Made by a program: the position numbers and the translations under genes. Under the pieces are notes generated by a model. That model had not been told where the DNA came from and made no database searches. It worked only from the letters and a program-made list of their open reading frames with translations. A stretch of DNA of 13,895 nt, taken from assembly GCA_013203415.1 (NCBI GenBank), contig JABMQE010000016.1, positions 1 through 13,895 of the forward strand, read 5' to 3'. This document shows, one piece after another, positions 1 through 6,588 of this stretch; the first letter of the stretch is position 1; each line of letters starts with the position of its first letter. This stretch comes from Candidatus Falkowiibacteriota bacterium (GTDB taxonomy: Bacteria > Patescibacteriota > Patescibacteriia > UBA2591 > JABMQE01).

Positions 1-1
1 G

Positions 2-517
2 ATTTTAAAGTTGTTTTGTGGTGAGGGTTTGGCTAAGGCTGATATTAAAGAGTTAAAAGATATTTTTGGTTTGGGTGAGGCTAAGGCTTGTGAGATTGTA
101 GCGTGTTTCGAACTAGGCAAACGCCTGCTCAAAAACAAAAAAACAGTTTTGCTGATGACGCCAGAAGAAGTTTTTATTGAGCTTAAAGATTTTAGAAACC
201 ATAAAAAAGAGCATTTTGTGATTTTTTACCTAAACTCCAGAAACCAAGAAATAGAAAGAGAGATAATATCCGTAGGCACGCTTAATGCAAACCTAGTCCA
301 TCCCCGTGAAGTCTTTGAATCAGCTATACAACATTCCGCCGCCCAAGTTCTAATCGCCCACAACCACCCATCAGGCGACCCAGAGCCAAGCGAAACCGAT
401 TTAAGCGTTACTAAAAGATTAGTCGAAGCCGGCAAGATTTTAGGAATCGAAGTGGTGGATCATGTGGTGATAGGGAAGGAGGGGTGGGCGAGTTTCAAGG
501 AGAAAGAGTTGATTTAA
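2..517 (+). CDS. radC: RadC-family JAB/MPN-domain protein, 5' truncated by window edge
   Basis: This is the C-terminal part of a RadC/YeeS-like protein. The frame is open to the first complete codon, so the true start lies outside the window; a TTG at 11 is an internal codon rather than a convincing start. Counting from that TTG, residues 13-38 form a helix-hairpin-helix-like segment (DIFGLGEAKA). The metal-binding JAMM pattern follows: H117-x-H119, P-S-G, seven residues, S127, two residues, D130. The C-terminal end is intact and stops at TAA. Full-length RadC proteins are about 220-230 residues, so some 50-60 residues are missing. The historic link to DNA repair is weak; RadC-like proteins are frequent on mobile elements and in defence regions, which fits the restriction genes downstream. 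The molecular function is not known. Confidence 0.93.
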   Translation: MLKLFCGEGLAKADIKELKDIFGLGEAKACEIVACFELGKRLLKNKKTVLLMTPEEVFIELKDFRNHKKEHFVIFYLNSRNQEIEREIISVGTLNANLVHPREVFESAIQHSAAQVLIAHNHPSGDPEPSETDLSVTKRLVEAGKILGIEVVDHVVIGKEGWASFKEKELI

Positions 518-533
518 TTTATAAGATAGCAAC

Positions 534-953
534 ATGGCAATTTTCGATGAATTAAAATCGGTGGGTAAGGTATTACAAGAGGCAGGCAAGATTGAGCAAT
601 ATCAACAAATTCTTGAAACCCAAGAGAGGCTTTTAGAAATGTAGAATAAAATAAATGATTTAGAGGGGGAGAATAAAAGATTAAACGAACAGTTAAAAAT
701 TAAGGAGAGTCTATGTTATGAGAATAATGCTTATTGGATTAAAAAAGATGATAATTTTAAAGATGGTCCTTTTTGTACGCGTTGTTGGGAGAAAGATAAA
801 GACGCAATAAGAATGCATCGCCAGAGAGGCTCTTCTTATCATTTTTGTCCTGAATGTGACAATAAAGTGTTGATGGGTAGAGGGGCTGATTTAAATAATA
901 CACCAAACAGTGCATCAAAAATAAAAAAAATTGTTGGTATTGGTTCAAATTAG
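534..953 (+). pseudogene. Zinc-ribbon protein gene interrupted by an in-frame TAG
   Basis: From ATG at 534 the frame reads 36 codons (MAIFDELKSVGKVLQEAGKI and on), hits TAG at 642-644, and then stays open to a second TAG at 951-953, 139 codons in all. Both halves look like one protein: a helical, coiled-coil-prone N-terminal part that continues after the stop (KINDLEGENKRLNEQLKIKE), then LCYENNAYWIKK, then a Cys4 zinc ribbon (CTRCW and CPEC, about 30 residues apart). It resembles a recurrent family of small uncharacterised bacterial proteins with a coiled coil and a C-terminal zinc ribbon, from memory only. A single C-to-T change (CAG to TAG) would explain the stop. No good restart codon follows until an ATG just before the second CxxC. 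It is most likely a recent pseudogene; amber readthrough or a sequencing error are the alternatives. Confidence 0.72.
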
Positions 954-979
954 GAATTAAATTAATAAAATATAAAATT

Positions 980-2797
980 ATGAACGACAAAAAATACAAA
1001 ATCCAAGAAGAAAAAATAACAACTGGTGGTGAAGATTATCTTAAAATTGGAGAGCAAAAAGGATATATTTCTCAAGATGGTAATAGAATTAAATATTTAG
1101 CTACTGGTAAAAGCTATAATTTTTCTAACCCCGAAGAGAAAGTAAGAGCTGAATATTATATGGGGCTAATTGAAAAATACAACTATCCGAAGAAAAGAAT
1201 CGAGCTTGAGGCGGAAATGCCGGACAGAACACCGGAGAGATATGCCGATGTTGTGGTTTTTCGAGACGATGAGAGAAAAAAGCCGTATATTGTTATAGAA
1301 TGCAAAAAAGATGGAATAACTGATGCTGAATTCGAGCAGGCCGTTAAACAGGCAATTGCCAATGCGAGAATTTTGAAAGCCCCTTTTGCAGTTTGTGTTG
1401 CCGGTAATACCCGTCGTGTGATTGAGACGGAAAAATGGAACGATAAAGAACCAGAAAAATCCATAATCACTGACATCCCTATTTCTTATGGTAAAATTGA
1501 GGAGTTTCGTCATAAAAAAGGCGACTCTAATTGGGACTTAAAAGCTCTGGACAAACAAGAATTAATTAGGGCCTTAAAAAAATCTCATGATACTTTATGG
1601 GCTGGTGGTAAAAGAAATCCAACCGTGGCTTTTGACGAGTTAGCAAAAATAATTTTTGTTAAAATTCGTGATGAAAAAAGAGGCAGAAAAGATGGGGAAT
1701 ATTATGATTTCCAAATAAAAACGCATGAGAAGGCGGAAAGTGTTTTTAAGCGTATCAATGCTATTTATGGGGAGGCCAAGAATAAAGACCCCGAAGTATT
1801 TAAGGAAGATTTAAAAGTTGAGCCAGAAGAGCTTTACACGGTAGTGGAGCATTTGCAAGGGCTCTCTCTTAGCAAAACCGACCTTGATACTAAGGGTGTT
1901 GCTTTTGAGCAGTTTATGGAAGATTTTTTTAAGGGTAAAAGCGGGCAATATTTTACTCCTCGGGAAATTGTTAGTTTCGCGGTTGAAATGATGAGTATCA
2001 AAAATGATGATTTAGTTTTAGACCCGGCTTGTGGTAGTGGTGGTTTTCTTTTGCATGCTCTTGATGCGGTGCGTCAGCAAGCGGAGGAGTATGAGAAAGA
2101 TAATCCCGAGGCGCGTTATAGTCATTGGCACGATTTCGCTAAAAATAATCTTTTTGGTATTGAGATTAACGACTCAATCGCGCGCGTTGCCAAAATGAAT
2201 ATGATAATCCATGATGATGGCCACACTAATATTATTGGTTTTGACGCTTTGGAGGATATTGAAAAAATGAACCGTAAGAACACTGGTTTTAATAAAAATC
2301 GTTTTGACATTATTCTCACTAATCCTCCTTTTGGCGCTAATGTGAAAGCAAGTGAGCATTTGTATTTAGAAAAATTTGAGCTGGGCAGGAAAAAAGATAA
2401 AGCCGGAAAAGAAAAATCAATGAAGAATCAAAAGACCGAAATTTTGTTTATTGAGCGTTGTATTGATTTTTTAAAGCCAGACACTGGCCAGATGGCTATT
2501 GTTTTGCCTGATGGGATTTTGACCAATTCCAGTTTGCAATATGTCCGTGATTTTTTAATGGAGAAGGTCCAAATTTTAGCAGTGGTAAGCTTGCCTCAAT
2601 TTGCTTTTTCTCATTATGGCGCTGGAGTAAAATCGTCTTTAGTTTTTATTCGTAAAAAAGATGTACTTGAAAAATTAGGCAAATATAAAATTTTTATGGC
2701 GATTGCGGAGCATATTGGTTATGATGCTACTGGTCGTAAGGATATTAAGAATGATTTGGATAAAATTTTGGGAGAGTTTAGGAAGTTTAAACAATAA
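980..2797 (+). CDS. Type I-like N-6 adenine DNA methyltransferase (HsdM) with fused N-terminal HsdR_N-like nuclease domain
   Basis: A 605-residue protein that should methylate adenine in DNA as part of a restriction-modification system. Residues 50-165 resemble the N-terminal domain of type I restriction subunits: a PEEKVRAEYYMGLIEKY helix, then D90 in YADVVVF and E107-x-K109 in IECKK, a PD-(D/E)xK-type arrangement. Residues 190-300 resemble the HsdM helical N-terminal domain. The methyltransferase core has QYFTP (323-327), motif I DPACGSGGF (348-356) and motif IV NPPF (448-451). The length exceeds a plain HsdM of about 500 residues because of the nuclease-like domain. No SF2 helicase motor is encoded here, so the layout recalls BcgI-type enzymes, where nuclease and methylase share one chain and specificity is separate. 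Cleavage activity is inferred. The start ATG has an AT-rich leader without Shine-Dalgarno. Confidence 0.92.
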   Translation: MNDKKYKIQEEKITTGGEDYLKIGEQKGYISQDGNRIKYLATGKSYNFSNPEEKVRAEYYMGLIEKYNYPKKRIELEAEMPDRTPERYADVVVFRDDERKKPYIVIECKKDGITDAEFEQAVKQAIANARILKAPFAVCVAGNTRRVIETEKWNDKEPEKSIITDIPISYGKIEEFRHKKGDSNWDLKALDKQELIRALKKSHDTLWAGGKRNPTVAFDELAKIIFVKIRDEKRGRKDGEYYDFQIKTHEKAESVFKRINAIYGEAKNKDPEVFKEDLKVEPEELYTVVEHLQGLSLSKTDLDTKGVAFEQFMEDFFKGKSGQYFTPREIVSFAVEMMSIKNDDLVLDPACGSGGFLLHALDAVRQQAEEYEKDNPEARYSHWHDFAKNNLFGIEINDSIARVAKMNMIIHDDGHTNIIGFDALEDIEKMNRKNTGFNKNRFDIILTNPPFGANVKASEHLYLEKFELGRKKDKAGKEKSMKNQKTEILFIERCIDFLKPDTGQMAIVLPDGILTNSSLQYVRDFLMEKVQILAVVSLPQFAFSHYGAGVKSSLVFIRKKDVLEKLGKYKIFMAIAEHIGYDATGRKDIKNDLDKILGEFRKFKQ

Positions 2798-2807
2798 TTT
2801 AGTGAAT

Positions 2808-3065
2808 ATGTTTGCAGTTTTGGAGACAATTAAGCAGGCCGCCCAAGAAAGAAAAATTCTAAAAATTATTTATCTTGAAAAGGACGGCACTAGTGAAGGG
2901 TGGCGTTATATAGAGCCATACAGTTTTACTGATGGACCAAGCGGACAAGCTCTCTTTGCCTGGGACTTGGACAAAAGTGGTATCAGGAGGTTTATAATTA
3001 GTCGTATCCAGGATATTGAGATTACTGCTCGTAATTATCATCCTAGATACGCGGTTGAAATTTAG
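2808..3065 (+). CDS. Stand-alone WYL-like domain protein
   Basis: An 85-residue protein starting at the ATG 10 bases after the methylase stop; a longer in-frame reading would lie inside the methylase gene and is unlikely. The sequence follows the WYL fold: an N-terminal helix (IKQAAQERKILKIIYLEKDG), then WRYIEPYSF, then LFAWDLDKSGIRRFIISRIQDIE, which corresponds to the family's r-x-x-x-P and R-x-F-x-x-x-R-I positions. WYL domains bind ligands, probably nucleic acids or nucleotides, and often regulate defence systems. Most family members carry a helix-turn-helix as well; this one is the bare domain with no DNA-binding part. It is sandwiched between the methylase and the NYN nuclease with spacers of 10 and 3 bases, so all three are probably co-transcribed. 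A sensor or modulator role for this locus is an inference. Confidence 0.75.
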   Translation: MFAVLETIKQAAQERKILKIIYLEKDGTSEGWRYIEPYSFTDGPSGQALFAWDLDKSGIRRFIISRIQDIEITARNYHPRYAVEI

Positions 3066-3068
3066 ATT

Positions 3069-3860
3069 ATGTCAAAAGAATTTTTCAATTTGAATGGGGA
3101 TACCTTGGTGGCCATTGATTGGTCTAATGTTTATGGTTGGTTTGAAGATTTGGGTTGGGAAATTGATCCGCAGAAATTATACGATTATCTTAACGGCTAT
3201 TCGGGGATATATCTTAAAAATTTTTATTTCGGAAAAGATAGGCATAATCAAAAGACGGAGGGGTTTCATGAAGAAATTGAGAAGATTGGTTATAATTTAA
3301 TCTCAAAAAATGTAAAATGGATACCGGTTTATTTGGAGAAATCGCATTTCAAAAAAGCTGTTAAAGAATTATTTAATACTTTGGACGATGTCAGGGTGAC
3401 AAATTCAGAAATATCCAATAAACTTTATGATATAAATAAAAAAGTAGAAAATCTTCCTAAGATAAGTATCGGCAAGAAGGGGGTAGCGTTTAGTTTGTCT
3501 AGCGAAGGACGACTGCAAGAGATATATGACTTAATAGGTGAGCTGGACAACATTTTAAAGAGGTTAAACATAGACATCGGTGATTTGCAGAGAAATTTAA
3601 TTAAACCAGTTAGAAGGAGAAAGTGTGATTTTGATGTGGAAATTAGTTGTGATGTATACAACAATTTGAACAAGATGAAAACTTTTTTGCTTTTTAGTGG
3701 TGATGGTGATTACGTAGCTTTGGTTGAGGATATTATTAAAAAGGGTAGGCAGGTGATTGTTGTCTTTGGCCCTGGCCATAAGGGCAAAGAGTATGACGAA
3801 GTAGAAAAAGGATTATTTTTGTGTTCGGTAAATAAGCTAAGAGCGTTTATTAAAAAGTAA
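3069..3860 (+). CDS. NYN/PIN-like domain protein (LabA/DUF88-type predicted ribonuclease) with internal insertion
   Basis: A 263-residue protein starting three bases after the WYL gene. The NYN fold is shown by AIDWSNVYG near the N-terminus (D17, N20), strands LKNFYFG and KWIPVYL, then CDFDVEISCDVY (D187, D189, D195) and SGDGDYVALVE (D212, D214), finishing with VIVVFGP. These acidic residues match the metal-binding site of NYN/PIN-type nucleases, so RNA cleavage is the likely activity. Between about residues 92 and 182 the usual short connection is replaced by a helical, charged insertion of some 90 residues, including two coiled-coil-like stretches; LabA-type proteins are usually shorter (160-200 residues). 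The insertion may bind a partner or substrate. The gene is followed directly by a strong hairpin, so it closes the first transcription unit of the locus. Confidence 0.83.
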   Translation: MSKEFFNLNGDTLVAIDWSNVYGWFEDLGWEIDPQKLYDYLNGYSGIYLKNFYFGKDRHNQKTEGFHEEIEKIGYNLISKNVKWIPVYLEKSHFKKAVKELFNTLDDVRVTNSEISNKLYDINKKVENLPKISIGKKGVAFSLSSEGRLQEIYDLIGELDNILKRLNIDIGDLQRNLIKPVRRRKCDFDVEISCDVYNNLNKMKTFLLFSGDGDYVALVEDIIKKGRQVIVVFGPGHKGKEYDEVEKGLFLCSVNKLRAFIKK

Positions 3861-3887
3861 AACCCGAGAGATTGCTCTCTCGGGTTT
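3860..3887 (+). terminator. Hairpin terminator after the NYN gene
   Basis: A perfect 12-bp stem (AAACCCGAGAGA against TCTCTCGGGTTT) with loop TTGC begins at the last base of the NYN stop codon. The T-run is only the three bases in the stem, but the AAA/TTT ends give the typical A-hairpin-T layout. On the opposite strand it runs into a T-rich stretch, so it could act in both directions. It separates the methylase-WYL-NYN unit from the membrane protein-HsdS unit. Confidence 0.7.
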
Positions 3888-4024
3888 AAGGTATCCCAAG
3901 GGTTACCCCAAGGGCGTGATGTTGTCACTATAGCAAGGAGTTATCCACATGTCAAGGGTTGTTTTGGTTTGTTTTGATAAAAATGGCTAATTTTAGGAGA
4001 AAATTAATAGAGAATAGATAGAAT
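3888..4024. promoter_or_regulatory. Intergenic leader with 12-bp direct repeat and a DnaA-box-like 9-mer
   Basis: This gap between the NYN terminator and the membrane-protein gene holds CCCAAGGG twice (3895-3902 and 3907-3914, period 12), a short hairpin GTGA/TCAC (3916-3928), and TTATCCACA at 3941-3949, identical to the classical DnaA box. A single box is not an origin, and chance is possible. The promoter for the downstream unit must lie here, but I see no convincing -35/-10 pair. Confidence 0.3.
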
Positions 4025-4702
4025 ATGAAATCAAAAATTTTTAGTAAAACATTGTTTTTTCTAAAAAATCAAAAAGATAAATTTACATTTAAAAATGTCA
4101 AAATTTTTTTTGTGTGCTCTTTTATTTATCTTAGTCTAACAGCTTTTATCTTTTCGTTTAACAATTATTATGCAATATGGAAGAATAATATTAGTTTAAT
4201 ATTTTTTTTATCACCTTTTTTATTATTAGCACTAGCTTGGTTTATTGGGACAAGGAAAAAGGAATTAGTAGTAGCGTCTTGCGCAATCATAGTTACAGCT
4301 TTATTTTTTATATACGAAAGAGGACAAACGGAAATTGCTGGAATAAATTCTATTCAAGCAACGAATATACACAATTGCAGAATAATACAAAACAACATTA
4401 ATATTCTTACAGGTGATGAAAATAAAAATCAAGAATTTGTTTTGAATTACTTCGTAACCGAACCTTATTATCAAAACTTTGATTTAATTTATCGCAAGGC
4501 TGGACAAGAGGAAAGTAAAAAAATACAAAGGGCAATCTTTGAAATGGAAGGAGTTAATAGTTTCGTCAAAATGAATATAGAAAGAGCGTCAAGCCTTGGG
4601 AATGTCAGCCAAAGGTATAATGATGAGATAATTAAATGGTCTAATAAAATTAAACCTATTATTTGTAAAAAATTATTTTATGAAAACGATGAAGTTAAAT
4701 GA
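4025..4702 (+). CDS. Uncharacterised membrane protein with three N-terminal helices and a soluble C-terminal domain
   Basis: I do not recognise this 225-residue protein. Three hydrophobic segments are visible at about residues 27-46, 56-75 and 81-97, each bordered by lysines (FKNVK before the first, GTRKKE between the second and third). The remaining 125 residues are polar and partly helical, with two cysteines (C118, C214) and a charged amphipathic end. No catalytic motif is evident. It ends with TGA at 4700-4702, 23 bases inside the specificity-subunit gene, so the two are almost certainly translated together. The base composition is more AT-rich than the restriction genes, with long T-runs coding for Phe and Leu. 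Its place between the methylase unit and hsdS could mean it is a membrane component of the defence locus, or a later insertion. Confidence 0.75.
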   Translation: MKSKIFSKTLFFLKNQKDKFTFKNVKIFFVCSFIYLSLTAFIFSFNNYYAIWKNNISLIFFLSPFLLLALAWFIGTRKKELVVASCAIIVTALFFIYERGQTEIAGINSIQATNIHNCRIIQNNINILTGDENKNQEFVLNYFVTEPYYQNFDLIYRKAGQEESKKIQRAIFEMEGVNSFVKMNIERASSLGNVSQRYNDEIIKWSNKIKPIICKKLFYENDEVK

Positions 4703-6092
4703 CTTCCAACAACTTAATTCCCAAATTTTTACTGTTTGGAGCGATGAGATTAGGGAGCGGTTTGATCCGTATTATTTTAGAGTTGAATTTAGAAAAAACA
4801 TGGAGCAGATAGATAAAAGCAAATTCAAAGTAGTTCGGTTTGGTGAGTTAATGAAGGACTTAAAGAACGGCGTAGAAATACGAACCTATTCTGATTCTGG
4901 TTACAGATATTTAAGAGTTACTGACATCGATGACTTTGGATTAAACAGTAATGATCCAAGGCATGTTAAGGTCGACCAAATTCCAGAAAAAATTAAATTA
5001 TCCGAAGATGATTTTTTGATTTCTCGTTCTGGTTCTTTGGGATTAGTTTCTATTGTTACCGATAAAATGCTAGATTACATATTAAGTTCCCATATTTTCA
5101 AAATTAGCTTAGATACTGAAAAAATTTTACCAGAATATTTAGCAATTTTTTTTCGGGGCTCTTTGGGGCAACTTCAATTTTTTCAAAAAAATAATGGCGG
5201 GATTGTCCCAGAGATAAACCAGGGTGCCTTAAAATCGATTAAAATTCCGCTCCCGCCCCTCGCAACCCAAAATAAAATCGTGACTATAATGCAAAAAGCG
5301 TATGCGGAGAAAAAACAAAAAGAAGAAAAGGCGCAGAAATTACTGGCCTCGATTGATGGTTATGTTTTGGGGGAGCTTGGGATTAAGGCGCCGGAGATTA
5401 AAAGGGAGATGGTGTTTGAGGTTGGGAGTGATAGGGTTGGGAATAGTAGAATGGATCCATTATTTTATTCTCAAAGAAATATTTATGGGTTTCTTAGGGG
5501 AACTAAATTTAAAATTAAATTCGTAGAAGATTTAGTTGAATATTTGCAAACTGGTTTCGCGGCTGGGTCGAAAAACCAAGAAGCTGACGGGGTGATTCAA
5601 ATTAGACCGACCAACATTGATAATAATGGATATTTAAAATTTGATAAGAATATTTATGTAAAAGGGGAATATGTAAATACAAGACAAAAGGATATTTTAC
5701 AAAAAGAAGAAATTTTGTTTAATAATACTAATAGCCAAGAGCTTGTGGGCAAGACATCTTATTTTAATTTGGATGGTTATTATTTCTGCTCAAATCACAT
5801 TACTAGGATAAAAGTTAAAGAAGGATTAAACCCCATATACCTTAAATTGATTTTTAATATTTATCAAAAGATTGGGATTTTTTATAATATCTGTACTAAT
5901 TGGAATAACCAATCAGGCGTTAACATTAAGTTATTAAAAACTATTAAAATTCCAATCCCATCTTTAGTGACCCAAAATAAAATTGTAGGGAAAGTAAAAT
6001 CTCATTATTCTTATGCCCAAACATTGCAAAAGAAAGCTAGGGAGGTTTTAAATAAAGCGAAAGAGTTGGTGGAAGGGATGATTTTGAGATGA
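4680..6092 (+). CDS. hsdS: Type I restriction-modification DNA specificity subunit (HsdS)
   Basis: A 470-residue specificity subunit with the standard two-half layout. The first target-recognition domain spans about residues 45-200 and the second 275-435. Each ends in the same conserved boundary, IKIPLPPLATQNKIV (187-201) and IKIPIPSLVTQNKIV (422-436), followed by a helical spacer (202-240 and 437-470). These spacers dock on the methyltransferase and set the distance between the two half-sites of the target. RSGSLG in the first half and NNTNSQELVGK in the second are typical TRD residues. The start at 4680 overlaps the membrane-protein gene by 23 bases; a second ATG at 4689 is equally usable. 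It should pair with the methylase-nuclease fusion at 980-2797, although about 1.9 kb of unrelated genes separate them, which is unusual because hsdM and hsdS are normally adjacent. Confidence 0.95.
   Translation: MKTMKLNDFQQLNSQIFTVWSDEIRERFDPYYFRVEFRKNMEQIDKSKFKVVRFGELMKDLKNGVEIRTYSDSGYRYLRVTDIDDFGLNSNDPRHVKVDQIPEKIKLSEDDFLISRSGSLGLVSIVTDKMLDYILSSHIFKISLDTEKILPEYLAIFFRGSLGQLQFFQKNNGGIVPEINQGALKSIKIPLPPLATQNKIVTIMQKAYAEKKQKEEKAQKLLASIDGYVLGELGIKAPEIKREMVFEVGSDRVGNSRMDPLFYSQRNIYGFLRGTKFKIKFVEDLVEYLQTGFAAGSKNQEADGVIQIRPTNIDNNGYLKFDKNIYVKGEYVNTRQKDILQKEEILFNNTNSQELVGKTSYFNLDGYYFCSNHITRIKVKEGLNPIYLKLIFNIYQKIGIFYNICTNWNNQSGVNIKLLKTIKIPIPSLVTQNKIVGKVKSHYSYAQTLQKKAREVLNKAKELVEGMILR
5238..5987 (+). 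repeat. Direct repeat pair at the ends of the two HsdS recognition domains
   Basis: Two 45-base segments (5238-5282 and 5943-5987) encode nearly the same 15 residues and share an identical 14-base stretch (ACCCAAAATAAAAT). Such repeats bracket the second recognition domain, so recombination could delete or exchange it. Confidence 0.7.
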
Positions 6093-6562
6093 TTTTATTA
6101 AATAAGAATATGCATCAAATTATAATAACCCAGGAAGAAAAGCAAAGAGAACTGGGTTATGAAATTTGTATGTTTAGAGAAACATGCAAGGAACTTTTTT
6201 CTGGCACCCGACGATCTCAATTTTGGCGTAATCTTTTAGTTGAATCTTTTGCATTGCATATGAGAGTTTTAATTGATTTTTTCTATTCCGATGAAAGGAA
6301 ATATGATGATGATATTGTTGCGCAAGACTTATTGCCAGATGATGTCCGTTGGAAAGAATTAAGGCCGCCATTGATCAAATTATTAAAAGAAGCTAAAACA
6401 AAGGCAGATAAACAACTGGCGCATTTGAGTTGTAATAGGATAATTTTAGAAAAAGAAGGGAGAAAGGGTTGGAAAATTTTAGAGATTTCTAACGAGATAA
6501 ATAAAATTATCAATTTTTTCGAGGAAATAAAAAAACAAAAAAGCTTTAAATCGAGCAGCTAA
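6089..6562 (+). CDS. Uncharacterised helical protein translationally coupled to hsdS
   Basis: A 157-residue protein of unknown function. The ATG overlaps the HsdS stop (ATGA), which supports this start over the ATG at 6110. The sequence is predicted mostly helical: an N-terminal QEEKQRELGYEICMFRET, then FWRNLLVESFALHMRVLIDFFY, an acidic YDDDIVAQDLLPDDVRWKE, then LIKLLKEAKTKADKQLAHLSCNR and a C-terminal helix. The central hydrophobic-polar helices and the AHLSCNR segment recall a family of small hypothetical proteins that I have seen as HEPN-like helical bundles, but the diagnostic HEPN R-x4-6-H motif is absent, so I do not assign RNase activity. There is no signal peptide or membrane segment. 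Coupling to hsdS suggests a role with the restriction system or as an accessory defence factor. Confidence 0.72.
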   Translation: MILLNKNMHQIIITQEEKQRELGYEICMFRETCKELFSGTRRSQFWRNLLVESFALHMRVLIDFFYSDERKYDDDIVAQDLLPDDVRWKELRPPLIKLLKEAKTKADKQLAHLSCNRIILEKEGRKGWKILEISNEINKIINFFEEIKKQKSFKSSS

Positions 6563-6588
6563 AGGATTCAGAAAGGCTAAAAAAATTT

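Noticed and set aside
226..435. Minus-strand open frames opposite radC, hsdM, ATPase and other genes
   Set aside because: They are short, have no recognisable domains, and lie fully opposite genes with clear family motifs; treated as chance frames.
2703..2807. Longer N-terminus for the WYL protein, starting inside the methylase gene
   Set aside because: The 35 extra residues lie in another frame of the conserved methylase end and do not look like a WYL domain; the ATG at 2808 fits the domain and the spacing.
3964..3993. Promoter TTGGTT-18-TAATTT before the membrane-protein gene
   Set aside because: Both boxes match the consensus poorly, and AT-rich sequence gives many such hits; not listed as a feature.
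5302..5526. Arg-rich plus-strand frame inside hsdS
   Set aside because: It is an alternative frame of the conserved HsdS spacer, with composition typical of a shadow frame.
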